This document shows positions 27,144 to 35,930 of a stretch of 64,000 nt of DNA, piece after piece. The stretch lies in assembly GCA_018228665.1 (NCBI GenBank), contig CP073692.1, positions 1,116,001 through 1,180,000 of the forward strand. Direction: 5' to 3'. The stretch's first letter is position 1; each line of letters begins with the position of its first letter. A model generated the notes under the pieces. It worked only from the letters and a program-made list of their open reading frames with translations, ran no database searches and had not been told where the DNA came from. The position numbers and the translations under genes were made by a program. Origin of the DNA: Faecalicatena sp. Marseille-Q4148. Its GTDB lineage: Bacteria; Bacillota; Clostridia; Lachnospirales; Lachnospiraceae.

Positions 27144-28034
27144 ATGCTTGATTTTCGTATGAAAACATTTTTGACAGTCTGTGAATCCATGAACTTTACC
27201 CATGCCGCTGAAGCGCTTCATCTGACACAGCCTGCTGTTTCTCAACATATTAAATATCTGGAAGAGATTTACGGCGCTCCTCTTTTTCTAAGGGAAAAGC
27301 GAGGTCTTCAGCTGACACCGGCCGGTGAGATTCTTCGCCAGGCGCTGGAAACAATGCGAAATGACGAAGAACATATCAAAAAGCGTATCAAAAACAGTTT
27401 GGTCAATCAGAAAACATTGACTTTCGGCGTTACGATGACCATTGGAGAATATGCAGTAATTCCTGCACTTGCCGAGTTTATCAAATCGCATCCGGAAACT
27501 AATTTTCATATCCGCTACGGTAATACCCAGACACTCCTTTCAGAACTTCGGGAAGGAATCATTGATTTTGCCATTGTGGAAGGTTATTTTACCGGTGAAC
27601 ATTATGAAACCCGGAACTATCAAACAGAAGAATACATTGCTGTATGTGCTGCCGAACATCAATTTCAAAAGCCGATTCGAATGTTAAAAGACCTTACCGG
27701 GGAGCGTCTTTTAATCCGGGAGCAGGGATCCGGCACAAGAGCAGTTCTGACAAAAACACTGGCTCTGAAGAACATGTCCATCCGTGATTTTCAGCGAATC
27801 GTTGAGTTAGAAAATATCCATGCCATTGTCAGCCTTCTTTGTCGGGACTGCGGTATCTCTTTCTTATACAAAGCAGCTGTTGCGGAAGAACTAAAGACAG
27901 GGCGTCTTATCCAGATACCTCTGACCGATTTCATGGTCATGCATGATTTTACATTTCTCTGGAATAAAGGGAGTCTTTTTTCAGACGAATACGAACATAT
28001 TTTTCAAGAATTACAAAAGGGAGGTCCTTTCTAA
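27144..28034 (+). CDS. LysR family transcriptional regulator
   Basis: The helix-turn-helix lies in MNFTHAAEALHLTQPAVSQHIKYLE near residues 15-40, and the rest is a periplasmic-binding-like effector domain (TFGVTMTIGEYAVIP, LLIREQGSGTRAVL). The latter segment resembles the CysB/CbbR-like group that binds small organic acids or sulfur compounds. Its 296 residues are normal. GGAGG precedes the ATG. It is divergent from marR and convergent with copA, so its target cannot be told from position. Confidence 0.9.
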   Translation: MLDFRMKTFLTVCESMNFTHAAEALHLTQPAVSQHIKYLEEIYGAPLFLREKRGLQLTPAGEILRQALETMRNDEEHIKKRIKNSLVNQKTLTFGVTMTIGEYAVIPALAEFIKSHPETNFHIRYGNTQTLLSELREGIIDFAIVEGYFTGEHYETRNYQTEEYIAVCAAEHQFQKPIRMLKDLTGERLLIREQGSGTRAVLTKTLALKNMSIRDFQRIVELENIHAIVSLLCRDCGISFLYKAAVAEELKTGRLIQIPLTDFMVMHDFTFLWNKGSLFSDEYEHIFQELQKGGPF

Positions 28035-28047
28035 TGGACGCTCCCTT
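28015..28047 (-). terminator. Terminator between convergent copA and LysR genes
   Basis: AAGGGAG-C-GTCC pairs with GGAC-CTCCCTT around an eight-base loop (7 plus 4 base pairs with one bulge), followed on the minus strand by TTTT. Its stem overlaps the last codons of the LysR gene. Confidence 0.65.
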
Positions 28048-28092
28048 ATCTGCAATATTCCTATTAAGATTTTTCACGAATTTCCCGTAATC

Positions 28093-28302
28093 TTAAATAA
28101 TTTCTTTTACTTCATAATCCTGATCTTCCACTGTCTGTTTTAATACATCATCGGAAATCTCTTTGTTTAATTTTACCACTGCTGTTCCGGCTTCATAGCT
28201 TACAATCGCTTCTTCTACTTCCGGCAATTTCTCAAGGCATTTTTTTACCCTCGCTTCGCAATGTCCACACATCATTCCTTCGATTTTCATTGTTTTTTCC
28301 AT
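28093..28302 (-). CDS. Nested CopZ-like copper chaperone, in frame within the end of copA
   Basis: Codon 773 of copA is an ATG preceded at eight bases by a perfect AGGAGG (28311-28316, minus strand). Initiation here would give a free 69-residue protein, MEKTMKIEGMMCGHCEARVK and onward, which is a complete CopZ-type domain with the MxCxxC copper site. CopZ hands Cu+ to CopA and CsoR. The signal is visible; that it is used is inference. E. coli copA makes a free chaperone too, but from the N-terminal domain by frameshifting. Confidence 0.5.
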   Translation of the reverse strand: MEKTMKIEGMMCGHCEARVKKCLEKLPEVEEAIVSYEAGTAVVKLNKEISDDVLKQTVEDQDYEVKEII

Positions 28303-30618
28303 AGGTTGTTCCTCCTCTTTCTTTCTGATTTTTATTTTTTTATCTTTTCCTGCATCTCGCATGTTGAAAAAATTCAACCGGAGTGCATTTGTCACAACAC
28401 AAAAACTGGATAAACTCATTGCTGCTGCTCCAAACATTGGATTTAGTTTCCAGCCAAAAATCGGATACCACAAGCCTGCTGCCAGCGGAATTCCGATTGC
28501 ATTATAGAAAAATGCCCAGAACAGATTCTCATGGATATTTCGCAGCGTTGCACGGCTTAAACGGATTGCCGCCGGCACATCGCTCAATTTACTCTTCATC
28601 AATACCACATCCGCCGCATCAATGGCAATATCTGTTCCGGCTCCTATCGCGATTCCAATATCGGCCCGCATCAAAGCAGGAGCATCATTGATGCCGTCTC
28701 CAACCATAGCTACTTTTCCTTTCCGTTTCAAAGAACGGATGACACTCTCTTTTCCCTCCGGAAGTACCCCTGCAATGACTTCATCAACTCCTGCCTGTTC
28801 TCCGATCGCTTTCGCAGTGCGCTCATTGTCCCCGGTCAGTATAACTACATGGATGCCCATGTTCTGCAGCTCTTTTACCGCTTTCGGGCTGTCTTCTTTT
28901 ATCACATCAGCCACCGCAATTACACCAGTCAGTTTCCCTGCTTCAGCAAAAAAAAGCGGTGTTTTTCCAAGATTCGCAAGTTCCTCTGCCTTCTTCTTCA
29001 TTTCTTCCGGAACTTCTGCCATCTCACGGATAAATTTGAAATTGCCTCCTGCCACCGGCACTCCATGCCATAAGCCGGAAAGACCATTTCCAGGAACTGC
29101 CTGGAATTCTGTTACTTCATTGATTTCGTCAACGGCACTCTCTCTGGCTTTCTCCAGAATTGCTCCTGCCAGTGGATGCTCACTCTTCTTCTCCAGTGCA
29201 TACGCCATTGTAAGCAATTCTTTTTCTGTCACACCTTCTGTCGGAAGCATATCTGTTACCTGCGGCTTTCCGCTCGTAATGGTTCCGGTCTTATCCAATG
29301 CCACAATCTGCATCTTTCCGGTCTCTTCCAATGAAGAAGCTGTTTTAAACATCACTCCATGTTTTGCCCCCATGCCATTTCCAACCATAATCGCCACCGG
29401 TGTCGCTAACCCAAGTGCACACGGGCAGCTGATTACCAGCACGGAGATTCCTCTTGCCAACGCAAAGCCAATGCTTTCACCTACAGCCAGCCACCCCAGA
29501 ATCGTCAACACTGCAATCCCAATGACTGCCGGAACAAAAATCCCCGATACCTTATCTGCAACTTTCGCGATCGGCGCTTTCGTAGCTGCCGCATCGCTCA
29601 CCATTTGAATAATCTGGGATAACGTAGTATCCTCGCCCACACGGGAAGCCTCACACTTCATAAATCCAGATTGATTTAAAGTTGCGGCAGAAACGGTATC
29701 GCCAGGTTTTTTATCAACCGGAATACTCTCTCCAGTCAACGCAGATTCATTGACTGCGCTCGTTCCTTCCAACACAATTCCATCTACCGGTACATTTTCC
29801 CCCGGACGCACAAGAAAGATATCACCGCGACGCACCTGCTCAATCGGCACTTCCATCTCTTCAGCATCTCTCAGGACCATCGCCGTCTTTGGCGCCAGTT
29901 TCATCAAACTCTTCAATGCATCGGTCGTTTTTCCTTTTGAGCGGGCCTCAAGCATCTTTCCTACAGTAATCAAAGTTAGAATCATTGCCGCAGATTCAAA
30001 ATAAAATTCATGCATAAATTCCATTACGTTCTCTGTATTCCCATGCATCTGTGCATCTGTCATCGCAAACAGTGCATACATACTATACACAAATGAAGCT
30101 CCTGATCCAAGGGCAACGAGCGTATCCATATTCGGCGCTTTGTGCCACAAACTTTTAAATCCACTGATAAAAAATTTCTGATTAATTACCATAACGATTC
30201 CGGTAAACAGCATTTGAAAAATGCCAATAGCCACATGATTTTCCGCAAAAACTTCCGGAAGCGGCCAATTCCACATCATATGCCCCATAGAAACATACAT
30301 AAGCGGAAGTAAAAAGCAAAGTGACGCGATCAGACGTTTTTTCAGCTTTGGCGTCTCTGTATCTTTCAGGAAAGCTTCCTCTCCTCCCATTTCCGGATTG
30401 CTTTTCTGTGGGCTGCGCTCTCCTTTGACTTGCGCCCCGTATCCGGCTTCCTCTACTGCTGCAATCACTGCTTCCGGCTGTGCATCGCCTTCCACTCCCA
30501 TAGAATTTGTCAAAAGGCTGACAGAGCATGCTGTTACTCCGGGTACTTTCATGACTGCTTTCTCTACCCGGGCGCTGCACGCCGCGCAGCTCATCCCTGT
30601 TACTGAATATTGTTTCAT
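28093..30618 (-). CDS. copA: Copper-exporting P-type ATPase with HMA domains at both ends
   Basis: The P1B-ATPase pumps Cu+ out of the cytosol. An N-terminal heavy-metal domain has GMSCAAC (C11, C14). The core has TGES, the membrane copper site CPC in ISCPCALGLATP, the phosphorylation loop DKTGTIT, the HP motif SEHPLA, and GDGINDAPAL. A second heavy-metal domain, GMMCGHC, forms the last 69 residues after a charged linker (KKIKIRKKEEEQ). That C-terminal domain has its own start signals and is listed separately. The gene lies 15 bases after csoR, and AGAGGGAAGAG precedes its ATG. The CPC motif and the CsoR partner mark copper as substrate. Confidence 0.95.
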   Translation of the reverse strand: MKQYSVTGMSCAACSARVEKAVMKVPGVTACSVSLLTNSMGVEGDAQPEAVIAAVEEAGYGAQVKGERSPQKSNPEMGGEEAFLKDTETPKLKKRLIASLCFLLPLMYVSMGHMMWNWPLPEVFAENHVAIGIFQMLFTGIVMVINQKFFISGFKSLWHKAPNMDTLVALGSGASFVYSMYALFAMTDAQMHGNTENVMEFMHEFYFESAAMILTLITVGKMLEARSKGKTTDALKSLMKLAPKTAMVLRDAEEMEVPIEQVRRGDIFLVRPGENVPVDGIVLEGTSAVNESALTGESIPVDKKPGDTVSAATLNQSGFMKCEASRVGEDTTLSQIIQMVSDAAATKAPIAKVADKVSGIFVPAVIGIAVLTILGWLAVGESIGFALARGISVLVISCPCALGLATPVAIMVGNGMGAKHGVMFKTASSLEETGKMQIVALDKTGTITSGKPQVTDMLPTEGVTEKELLTMAYALEKKSEHPLAGAILEKARESAVDEINEVTEFQAVPGNGLSGLWHGVPVAGGNFKFIREMAEVPEEMKKKAEELANLGKTPLFFAEAGKLTGVIAVADVIKEDSPKAVKELQNMGIHVVILTGDNERTAKAIGEQAGVDEVIAGVLPEGKESVIRSLKRKGKVAMVGDGINDAPALMRADIGIAIGAGTDIAIDAADVVLMKSKLSDVPAAIRLSRATLRNIHENLFWAFFYNAIGIPLAAGLWYPIFGWKLNPMFGAAAMSLSSFCVVTNALRLNFFNMRDAGKDKKIKIRKKEEEQPMEKTMKIEGMMCGHCEARVKKCLEKLPEVEEAIVSYEAGTAVVKLNKEISDDVLKQTVEDQDYEVKEII

Positions 30619-30633
30619 GTTCTCTTCCCTCTG

Positions 30634-30936
30634 TTATTTCATTAATTTCTGAAGCGTTGCAACCAACTCATCAATGATCTCATCATTTCCTTTGCGGATA
30701 TCTTCTGCAACACAGCTTCGGATATGCTCTGCCAGCAGCACTTTGTTAAAGCTATTCAGTGCTGCATTCACTGCTGACACCTGAATTAAAATCTCCGGAC
30801 AGTATGCATCTTCTTCTACCATTCTTTTGATTCCTCTTACCTGCCCTTCAATCCGGCTCAGCCGATTTACCAGATCTTTATATTCTTTCTCTGTTCGCTT
30901 CTTCGTTTTATGACAGCATTCTTTCCTTTCTTCCAA
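30634..30936 (-). CDS. csoR: Copper-sensing repressor CsoR
   Basis: The 100-residue all-helical repressor has the DUF156 motif RLSRIEGQVRGIKRMV and the Cu+ ligands C46, H71 and C75. Their spacing (25 and 4) equals that of the Mycobacterium CsoR ligands C36, H61 and C65, which argues for copper over formaldehyde or nickel sensing. It opens with a TTG codon at 30936 that has AGGAGG eight bases upstream. A CC pair near the N-terminus (KECCHK) is an extra feature. It lies directly upstream of copA. Confidence 0.93.
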   Translation of the reverse strand: MEERKECCHKTKKRTEKEYKDLVNRLSRIEGQVRGIKRMVEEDAYCPEILIQVSAVNAALNSFNKVLLAEHIRSCVAEDIRKGNDEIIDELVATLQKLMK

Positions 30937-30990
30937 TGTTCTTTCCTCCTGCTTTATTCCAAAATCTCTATTCGTTTTCTGTTCAAGAAA

Positions 30991-31019
30991 ATAATATACC
31001 CATATGGGGTATATGTCAA
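30991..31019 (-). promoter_or_regulatory. csoR-copA promoter with CsoR-type operator in the spacer
   Basis: TTGACA (31014-31019) and TATTAT (30991-30996) are exactly 17 bases apart. The spacer holds the dyad TATACCCCATATGGGTATA, which fits the CsoR half-site pattern TACCCN4GGGTA. A bound repressor would block polymerase. The start should fall near 30984. Confidence 0.85.
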
Positions 31020-31131
31020 TAAAAATCTTCCAAACGAAAAAAAGATTTCAAAATCTACTGCTGACAGCCCAATTTCCTTTCAAAAAATGGTATACTAAAA
31101 GACATCTAAAAAAGAAAGAAGGATGGATATT

Positions 31132-31815
31132 ATGCGTATTTTAATTGCAGAAGACGAAAAAGATCTCAATCGTCTCATTGTATCAAAACTTGAAGCAGAA
31201 CATTACAGTGTCGATCGCTGCTTTGATGGAGAAGAAGCGCTTTCCTATCTGACTTCTGCCGAATATGACCTTGCTATCCTTGATATTATGATGCCAAAAC
31301 TGGATGGTCTGACACTTCTTCGCACCCTCCGCAAAAATGGTATCGGATGCCCTGTGCTTCTTTTGACTGCCCGTGACAGCATCGAGGACCGGGTAACCGG
31401 TCTGGATTCCGGAGCGAATGATTATCTTGTGAAACCCTTTGCTTTCGAAGAACTTCTGGCCAGAGTCCGCGTACTTTTGAGAGCGCCAAACACTCCTCAG
31501 GAATCCTGTCTTCATCTGGCTGACCTGACAATGCAGCTTGATACCCACAAAGTATTCCGCGGTACCCAGGAAATTTCTCTGTCAGGCAAAGAATTTGCTT
31601 TGCTGCGCTATCTGATGCAGAACCAGGGAATTGTACTCTCCAGAGATAAGATGGAACAGCATCTCTGGAATTATGACTACAGCGGCGGCTCTAATGTCAT
31701 CGACGTTTACATCCGCTATCTGCGCAAAAAAATTGACACCGGTTTTACTCCAAAGTTGATCCACACGGTCCGCGGCGCCGGATATGTGCTTCGCATCGAA
31801 GAAACAGAAAGGTAA
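31132..31815 (+). CDS. OmpR-family response regulator
   Basis: The receiver domain has the acidic pair in LIAEDEKDL, the phosphate-accepting Asp in LAILDIMMPKLDG, and K in DYLVKPFAFEELLARV. The C-terminal winged helix has ISLSGKEFALLRYLMQNQG and VIDVYIRYLRKKID. The frame starts at 31123, but AAGGATG is placed eight bases before the ATG at 31132 (MRILIAEDEK). A TATACT -10 box stands at 31091-31096. It is followed three bases later by its kinase. Confidence 0.93.
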   Translation: MRILIAEDEKDLNRLIVSKLEAEHYSVDRCFDGEEALSYLTSAEYDLAILDIMMPKLDGLTLLRTLRKNGIGCPVLLLTARDSIEDRVTGLDSGANDYLVKPFAFEELLARVRVLLRAPNTPQESCLHLADLTMQLDTHKVFRGTQEISLSGKEFALLRYLMQNQGIVLSRDKMEQHLWNYDYSGGSNVIDVYIRYLRKKIDTGFTPKLIHTVRGAGYVLRIEETER

Positions 31816-31818
31816 TTT

Positions 31819-33243
31819 ATGAAAAAGCTTCCTTTAAAATTGAAACTGACTTTACTTTATTCTTTTTTTATGATTTTGATTTCTGCCGCAGCTCTGGCTA
31901 TTTTGTTTTCCCTTTCCGGTCGTGAAATCCTTGCTTCTGCTCAGGCTTCTTTAAAAGAGCATGTCGCCGACAGCCTTGACGATATCGAACCGGAAGACGG
32001 TGCGCTCGATATTGATTCTGATTTTTATTCTCTGGAACACGGCATCTATCTCGCAGTCTACAGCCCCGGCGGTGAATTCCTGTATGGAAAAGTTCCACAC
32101 GATCTAACTGTATTTGCTCCGTTGACTGACGGAGAACTTCAAACCGTCTCCGAAAACAATACTACCTGGTATATTTATGATATTCTTTATGAACCGGAGT
32201 CGGATTATACCTTTTATGTACGAGGAATCACCTCTGCATCCAAAGCGGAAAATAACTTCCGCATTACACTGCGTTTTGCCTTAGTCCTTCTTCCGCTCAT
32301 GATCCTCCTGACTTCACTCCTCGGTTATTACATTATCAACCGTTCCCTTCGTCCGGTCCGCACGCTGACTGATACTGTAGAACAGATCCGTGCCAATGGC
32401 GACCTCTCTCTGCGCACCGGCAGCCATCCAAATACCGAGCGGAACTTGGATGAAATCCACTATCTTGCAGATACTTTTGACTTAATGTTAGACGAACTGG
32501 AAGCCGCTTTTCTTCGTGAAAAACAATTTACTTCCGATGTTTCCCATGAACTTCGCACTCCTGTCAGTGTTATCTGCGCCCAGAGCGAAGCTCTTTTGGA
32601 AAATCCCTCTCTTCCGGAAGAACTGCGCTCACAGGCAGAAGTCATTTACCGAAAATCCCGCCAGATTTCCACTTTGATCTCCCATTTGCTGTTGCTCTCC
32701 CGCGCAGATCAAAACAGAGCCATTCTAACATTCGAGTACCTGAATCTTAGCGAATTGACAGAAATGACTGTCGAAGAGCAGGCTTTAACTGCTGCCTCCA
32801 GGCATATCCAATTTCATACAGAGATTACTCCGAATCTATTTGCCTGCGTAGATGAAACCGCTTACTTCCGACTTCTGATCAATCTTTTATCCAACGCCGT
32901 CACTTATGGAAAAGAGAATGGAAACGTATGGATTAGCCTTACGCCGTCCGGTTCTGACATTCTTCTTCAGATTCGTGACGATGGTATCGGCATGTCAGAA
33001 GAGGTCCTCTCCCATATCTGGGAACGCTTTTATCGTGCTGATTCCTCCCGAACCGGAGACAGCCATTTCGGTCTCGGACTTTCTATGGTGCAATGGATTG
33101 TAACTGCCCACGGCGGCACTATCACTGCCCAAAGCAAGCCCTCTGCCGGAAGTACCTTTACTGTTCTTCTCCCCGCATCTCATTCTCAGGAAAATTTCGG
33201 GCCTAAAAAAATAAAAAAAAATGAAAAAAATGAAAGGTTTTAA
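31819..33243 (+). CDS. Membrane sensor histidine kinase
   Basis: Membrane segments at about 11-33 and 152-174 bound an extracellular sensor loop of roughly 120 residues. A HAMP linker follows, then the dimerisation helix with the phosphoryl histidine H243 in SDVSHELRTPVSVI, and the ATPase motifs LLSNAVTYGKENG, IRDDGIGMS and FGLGLSMV. The last 20 residues are Lys/Asn-rich and low in complexity. The sensor loop is acidic and has no recognised domain. It pairs with the regulator just upstream; the downstream PepSY lipoprotein may be its target or partner. Confidence 0.93.
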   Translation: MKKLPLKLKLTLLYSFFMILISAAALAILFSLSGREILASAQASLKEHVADSLDDIEPEDGALDIDSDFYSLEHGIYLAVYSPGGEFLYGKVPHDLTVFAPLTDGELQTVSENNTTWYIYDILYEPESDYTFYVRGITSASKAENNFRITLRFALVLLPLMILLTSLLGYYIINRSLRPVRTLTDTVEQIRANGDLSLRTGSHPNTERNLDEIHYLADTFDLMLDELEAAFLREKQFTSDVSHELRTPVSVICAQSEALLENPSLPEELRSQAEVIYRKSRQISTLISHLLLLSRADQNRAILTFEYLNLSELTEMTVEEQALTAASRHIQFHTEITPNLFACVDETAYFRLLINLLSNAVTYGKENGNVWISLTPSGSDILLQIRDDGIGMSEEVLSHIWERFYRADSSRTGDSHFGLGLSMVQWIVTAHGGTITAQSKPSAGSTFTVLLPASHSQENFGPKKIKKNEKNERF

Positions 33244-33317
33244 TTTTTCTTTAATCTTCACATACTATACTAAATACAACACAAAGATACAGAAAATCAG
33301 AAAGTGAGGATTTGACT

Positions 33318-33944
33318 ATGAAACGTATGAAAACATATATGACATTACTTGGAGCTTCTATTATTTTATCCGGCAGCATGGCTGCCTGCGGTTTGGCTTC
33401 CAATGGTTCTGATATCGGAAAGGAGAAAGCAGAAAAAATCGCTTTAAACGATGTCGGGATTACCAGAGAGGATACTTCCCGGTTCCGTATTTCCAAAGAT
33501 CATGACGATGGTCTTCCAACTTACGATATCCAATTTACTTATGATAATATGGAGTATGAATATGAAATTCAGGCTTCTGACGGAACAATCCTTGACACTT
33601 CCACAGAACCTTCTGAAAATGTATCCGCTTCGGCACAGGCAGACTCACAGAAGCCTTCCGCACAAGCAGACGCGGCAGCTCAAACAGATTCACAAGAATC
33701 CTCTTCACCGGATTCTGCTTCCACTCACAAAAATGCCTCAAACGGCATCACATGGGAGGAAGCTGCTGCCCTTGCTCTTGAACGTGTTTCCGGAGCAACC
33801 CAAAATGATCTTCGTATGAACCTCGACTTTGACGATGGATATGAAACTTACGAAGGAGATATTATTTATAATCAAATTGAATATGAATTTGAGATTGACG
33901 CTGCCACCGGAAAATTTCTTGAGTGGAGCGAAGAAAGACATTAA
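33318..33944 (+). CDS. Lipoprotein with two PepSY domains
   Basis: A lipoprotein signal ends in GSMAAC with the lipid cysteine at C24. Two PepSY domains follow, about residues 33-95 (KAEKIALNDVGI, YDIQFTYDNMEYEYEIQASDG) and 140-205 (WEEAAALALERV, YEGDIIYNQIEYEFEIDAATG), joined by a Ser/Ala/Gln-rich linker. PepSY proteins often inhibit proteases or sense cell-wall stress. GTGAGGA precedes the ATG at 33318; the TTG at 33312 is not favoured. A TATACT lies upstream, so it may have its own promoter. Confidence 0.85.
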   Translation: MKRMKTYMTLLGASIILSGSMAACGLASNGSDIGKEKAEKIALNDVGITREDTSRFRISKDHDDGLPTYDIQFTYDNMEYEYEIQASDGTILDTSTEPSENVSASAQADSQKPSAQADAAAQTDSQESSSPDSASTHKNASNGITWEEAAALALERVSGATQNDLRMNLDFDDGYETYEGDIIYNQIEYEFEIDAATGKFLEWSEERH

Positions 33945-33960
33945 ACCTTCTATCCCATGA

Positions 33961-33990
33961 CAAAAAGCACACGATCGTGTGCTTTTTGTT
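33961..33990. terminator. Bidirectional terminator between PepSY lipoprotein and alcohol dehydrogenase genes
   Basis: The perfect dyad CAAAAAGCACACGA/TCGTGTGCTTTTTG (33961-33988) has T-runs on both strands and lies between two convergent genes. Confidence 0.88.
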
Positions 33991-34008
33991 ATATAACGTT
34001 CTTAGTGA

Positions 34009-35049
34009 TTATTTTTCATTTACAATTGCAATCTTAATGACTTGATCCAACCGCTGCTCAAAGACACGATATGCTTCCTCAATATCTTTCAGTGCATATG
34101 TGTGAGTAATTAACGCAGTCGTATCAATCTTCCCTTCTGCAATCAATTCCAGAATTTCATTACAGTCGCAGCCGTCAACACCGCCTGTCTTGAACGTGAG
34201 ATTTTTTCCATACATATCCGGCAATGGCAATGTCTGTGATTCATCGTAGAGAGCTACAATCGTCACAGTCGCATTTGGTCTTGCACATTTCCATGCCATC
34301 TGGAATGTTTCCTTCGTTCCGGCAACTTCCAAGACAACATCTGCACCCCCATGCCTGCTGTATTTTTGCACCATTTTTTCACATTCTTCCGGTGTGGCAA
34401 CACATACATTCGGATAATGCTCACGGACAAATGCTATTCTTTGCGGATCTTTCTCACAGATAATAATATGTTCCGGCTCCTTTAACATCACACAGAGTAA
34501 TGTGCAGATTCCTGTCGGCCCTGCTCCGATGATCAGTACCGTATCTTCTTTCTGAATATCGGAAATCTTTGCTGCCCAGAATCCTGTTGCAAGAACATCC
34601 CCCACAAACAGCGCCTGCTCATCTGTCACGCTGTCCGGAATCCTGTTCAGGCCCTGATTGGCATACGGCACTCTTACATATTCTGCCTGTCCGCCGTCAA
34701 TCCGACAGCCAAGCGCCCATCCGCCGTTGGCATCAACGCAGTTATTCACAAATCCATGCTGGCAGAAGAAGCACTCTCCGCAGAAAGTTTCCACATTTAC
34801 TGTAACACGATCTCCGGGTTTGACTGCTGTTACATCGTTTCCTATCTCTTCTACAATTCCAACCATTTCATGTCCAACAGTAATTCCCGGAACCGCTCTC
34901 GGTACCGAACCGTGTTTGATATGAAGATCACTGCTGCAGATACTTCCCATCGTCACACGAACGATCGCATCCTGTCCATCTTTCAAAACCGGTTTTTCTT
35001 TCTCTTTTAATTCAAATTTCCCTTTTTCCACATAAGTATAGGCAAGCAT
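34009..35049 (-). CDS. Zinc-dependent alcohol dehydrogenase, medium-chain family
   Basis: Catalytic zinc ligands are C38 and H60 (GHEMVG), and the structural zinc site is C90, C93, C96, C104 in CGECFFCQHGFVNNC. The NAD(P) fold has VLIIGAGPTGICTLL. The protein is 346 residues. The ATG at 35049 has GGAGG upstream; the longer frame overlaps the preceding gene. The sequence suggests a secondary-alcohol or polyol dehydrogenase, but the substrate cannot be fixed. Confidence 0.9.
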   Translation of the reverse strand: MLAYTYVEKGKFELKEKEKPVLKDGQDAIVRVTMGSICSSDLHIKHGSVPRAVPGITVGHEMVGIVEEIGNDVTAVKPGDRVTVNVETFCGECFFCQHGFVNNCVDANGGWALGCRIDGGQAEYVRVPYANQGLNRIPDSVTDEQALFVGDVLATGFWAAKISDIQKEDTVLIIGAGPTGICTLLCVMLKEPEHIIICEKDPQRIAFVREHYPNVCVATPEECEKMVQKYSRHGGADVVLEVAGTKETFQMAWKCARPNATVTIVALYDESQTLPLPDMYGKNLTFKTGGVDGCDCNEILELIAEGKIDTTALITHTYALKDIEEAYRVFEQRLDQVIKIAIVNEK

Positions 35050-35062
35050 AGTTTCCTCCGGA

Positions 35063-35881
35063 TTATAGTGATTCTCTTTTGTTCGAATTCCTCTTTCTTG
35101 TTCCAACCGCCGGAAGTTTTTTCGGCAGCGGAATCTGAATTCCAAGAATCAGTTTCGTAAACCATACAAAAAACAACAGCACGAGAATCGGAATCAAGCA
35201 GGAGGTCACAATCATTACCGCCAGCGATTCAATAAAATTATTTAATACCGTTTCTACTTTTGTTACAATTCCAGACACTCCGTCTTTAATCGCACCAACA
35301 AATTTATCCCAGACACCGCCGCTTTCTTCCGTATTTTCTTCAATCTCTTCCGTCGCTTCTTTTGCCGAAGCAAGCGTACTATTGATAGAAGATTCATAAG
35401 TTGCTTCAATCATATCTGCAACTTTTACACCGGCAGGGATCACTGCTGCAATCGCAATTGCAAATACAGTTAATTTCACTACAAACTGCCGGTAAATCTC
35501 TTTTTTACGGAATAATCCGATCACATACAGCAGACAGGCTGCCGGGATCAATATCTGAAATGCTGCGAATCCGGTTATCGTCAATAAATATTTTTCCAGA
35601 TAAATCGCACAAAGCACAATCAAAAAGTAAGAACTCAGATCTGCCAGTTTTTCTGCAATTGGTGTTGCTGTTTCTCCGGGAATCATCGTTACCGCAGTAG
35701 ATGCCGCCACGGAAGCTGCCGTCAGCTCCATTACCGTTTTCTTTTTCTCGTCCAGAGACTGAATGGTCTTCGCATGAAACTCCGGTGATGCTGCATATCT
35801 CGTTAAAACAAAAACGGAAATTAATGCAATCGCAAGCGCAACCGCAATCTTTATCATGAGTCTGTAATTATTTTTCGTCAT
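35063..35881 (-). CDS. Membrane protein of unknown function downstream of sigH
   Basis: This 272-residue protein has a membrane segment at about 8-26, two or three more between 85 and 170, and one near 225-250. A soluble part around 45-80 and an acidic stretch (ATEEIEENTEESGG) lie between them. The tail is basic. I do not recognise a family. The start at 35881 has GGAGAT six bases upstream. It lies 49 bases after sigH and 13 bases before the dehydrogenase gene. Confidence 0.7.
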   Translation of the reverse strand: MTKNNYRLMIKIAVALAIALISVFVLTRYAASPEFHAKTIQSLDEKKKTVMELTAASVAASTAVTMIPGETATPIAEKLADLSSYFLIVLCAIYLEKYLLTITGFAAFQILIPAACLLYVIGLFRKKEIYRQFVVKLTVFAIAIAAVIPAGVKVADMIEATYESSINSTLASAKEATEEIEENTEESGGVWDKFVGAIKDGVSGIVTKVETVLNNFIESLAVMIVTSCLIPILVLLFFVWFTKLILGIQIPLPKKLPAVGTRKRNSNKRESL

Positions 35882-35930
35882 ACCAATCTCCATTTCGCCG
35901 CCAAATTAAGGCACATTTTCCTCTGTTATA

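Noticed and set aside
28622..29608. Open frame of 328 codons on the plus strand
   Set aside because: It is antisense to copA, has no ribosome-binding site, and its composition (Ser, Ala, Thr, Phe) is that of a mirror frame.
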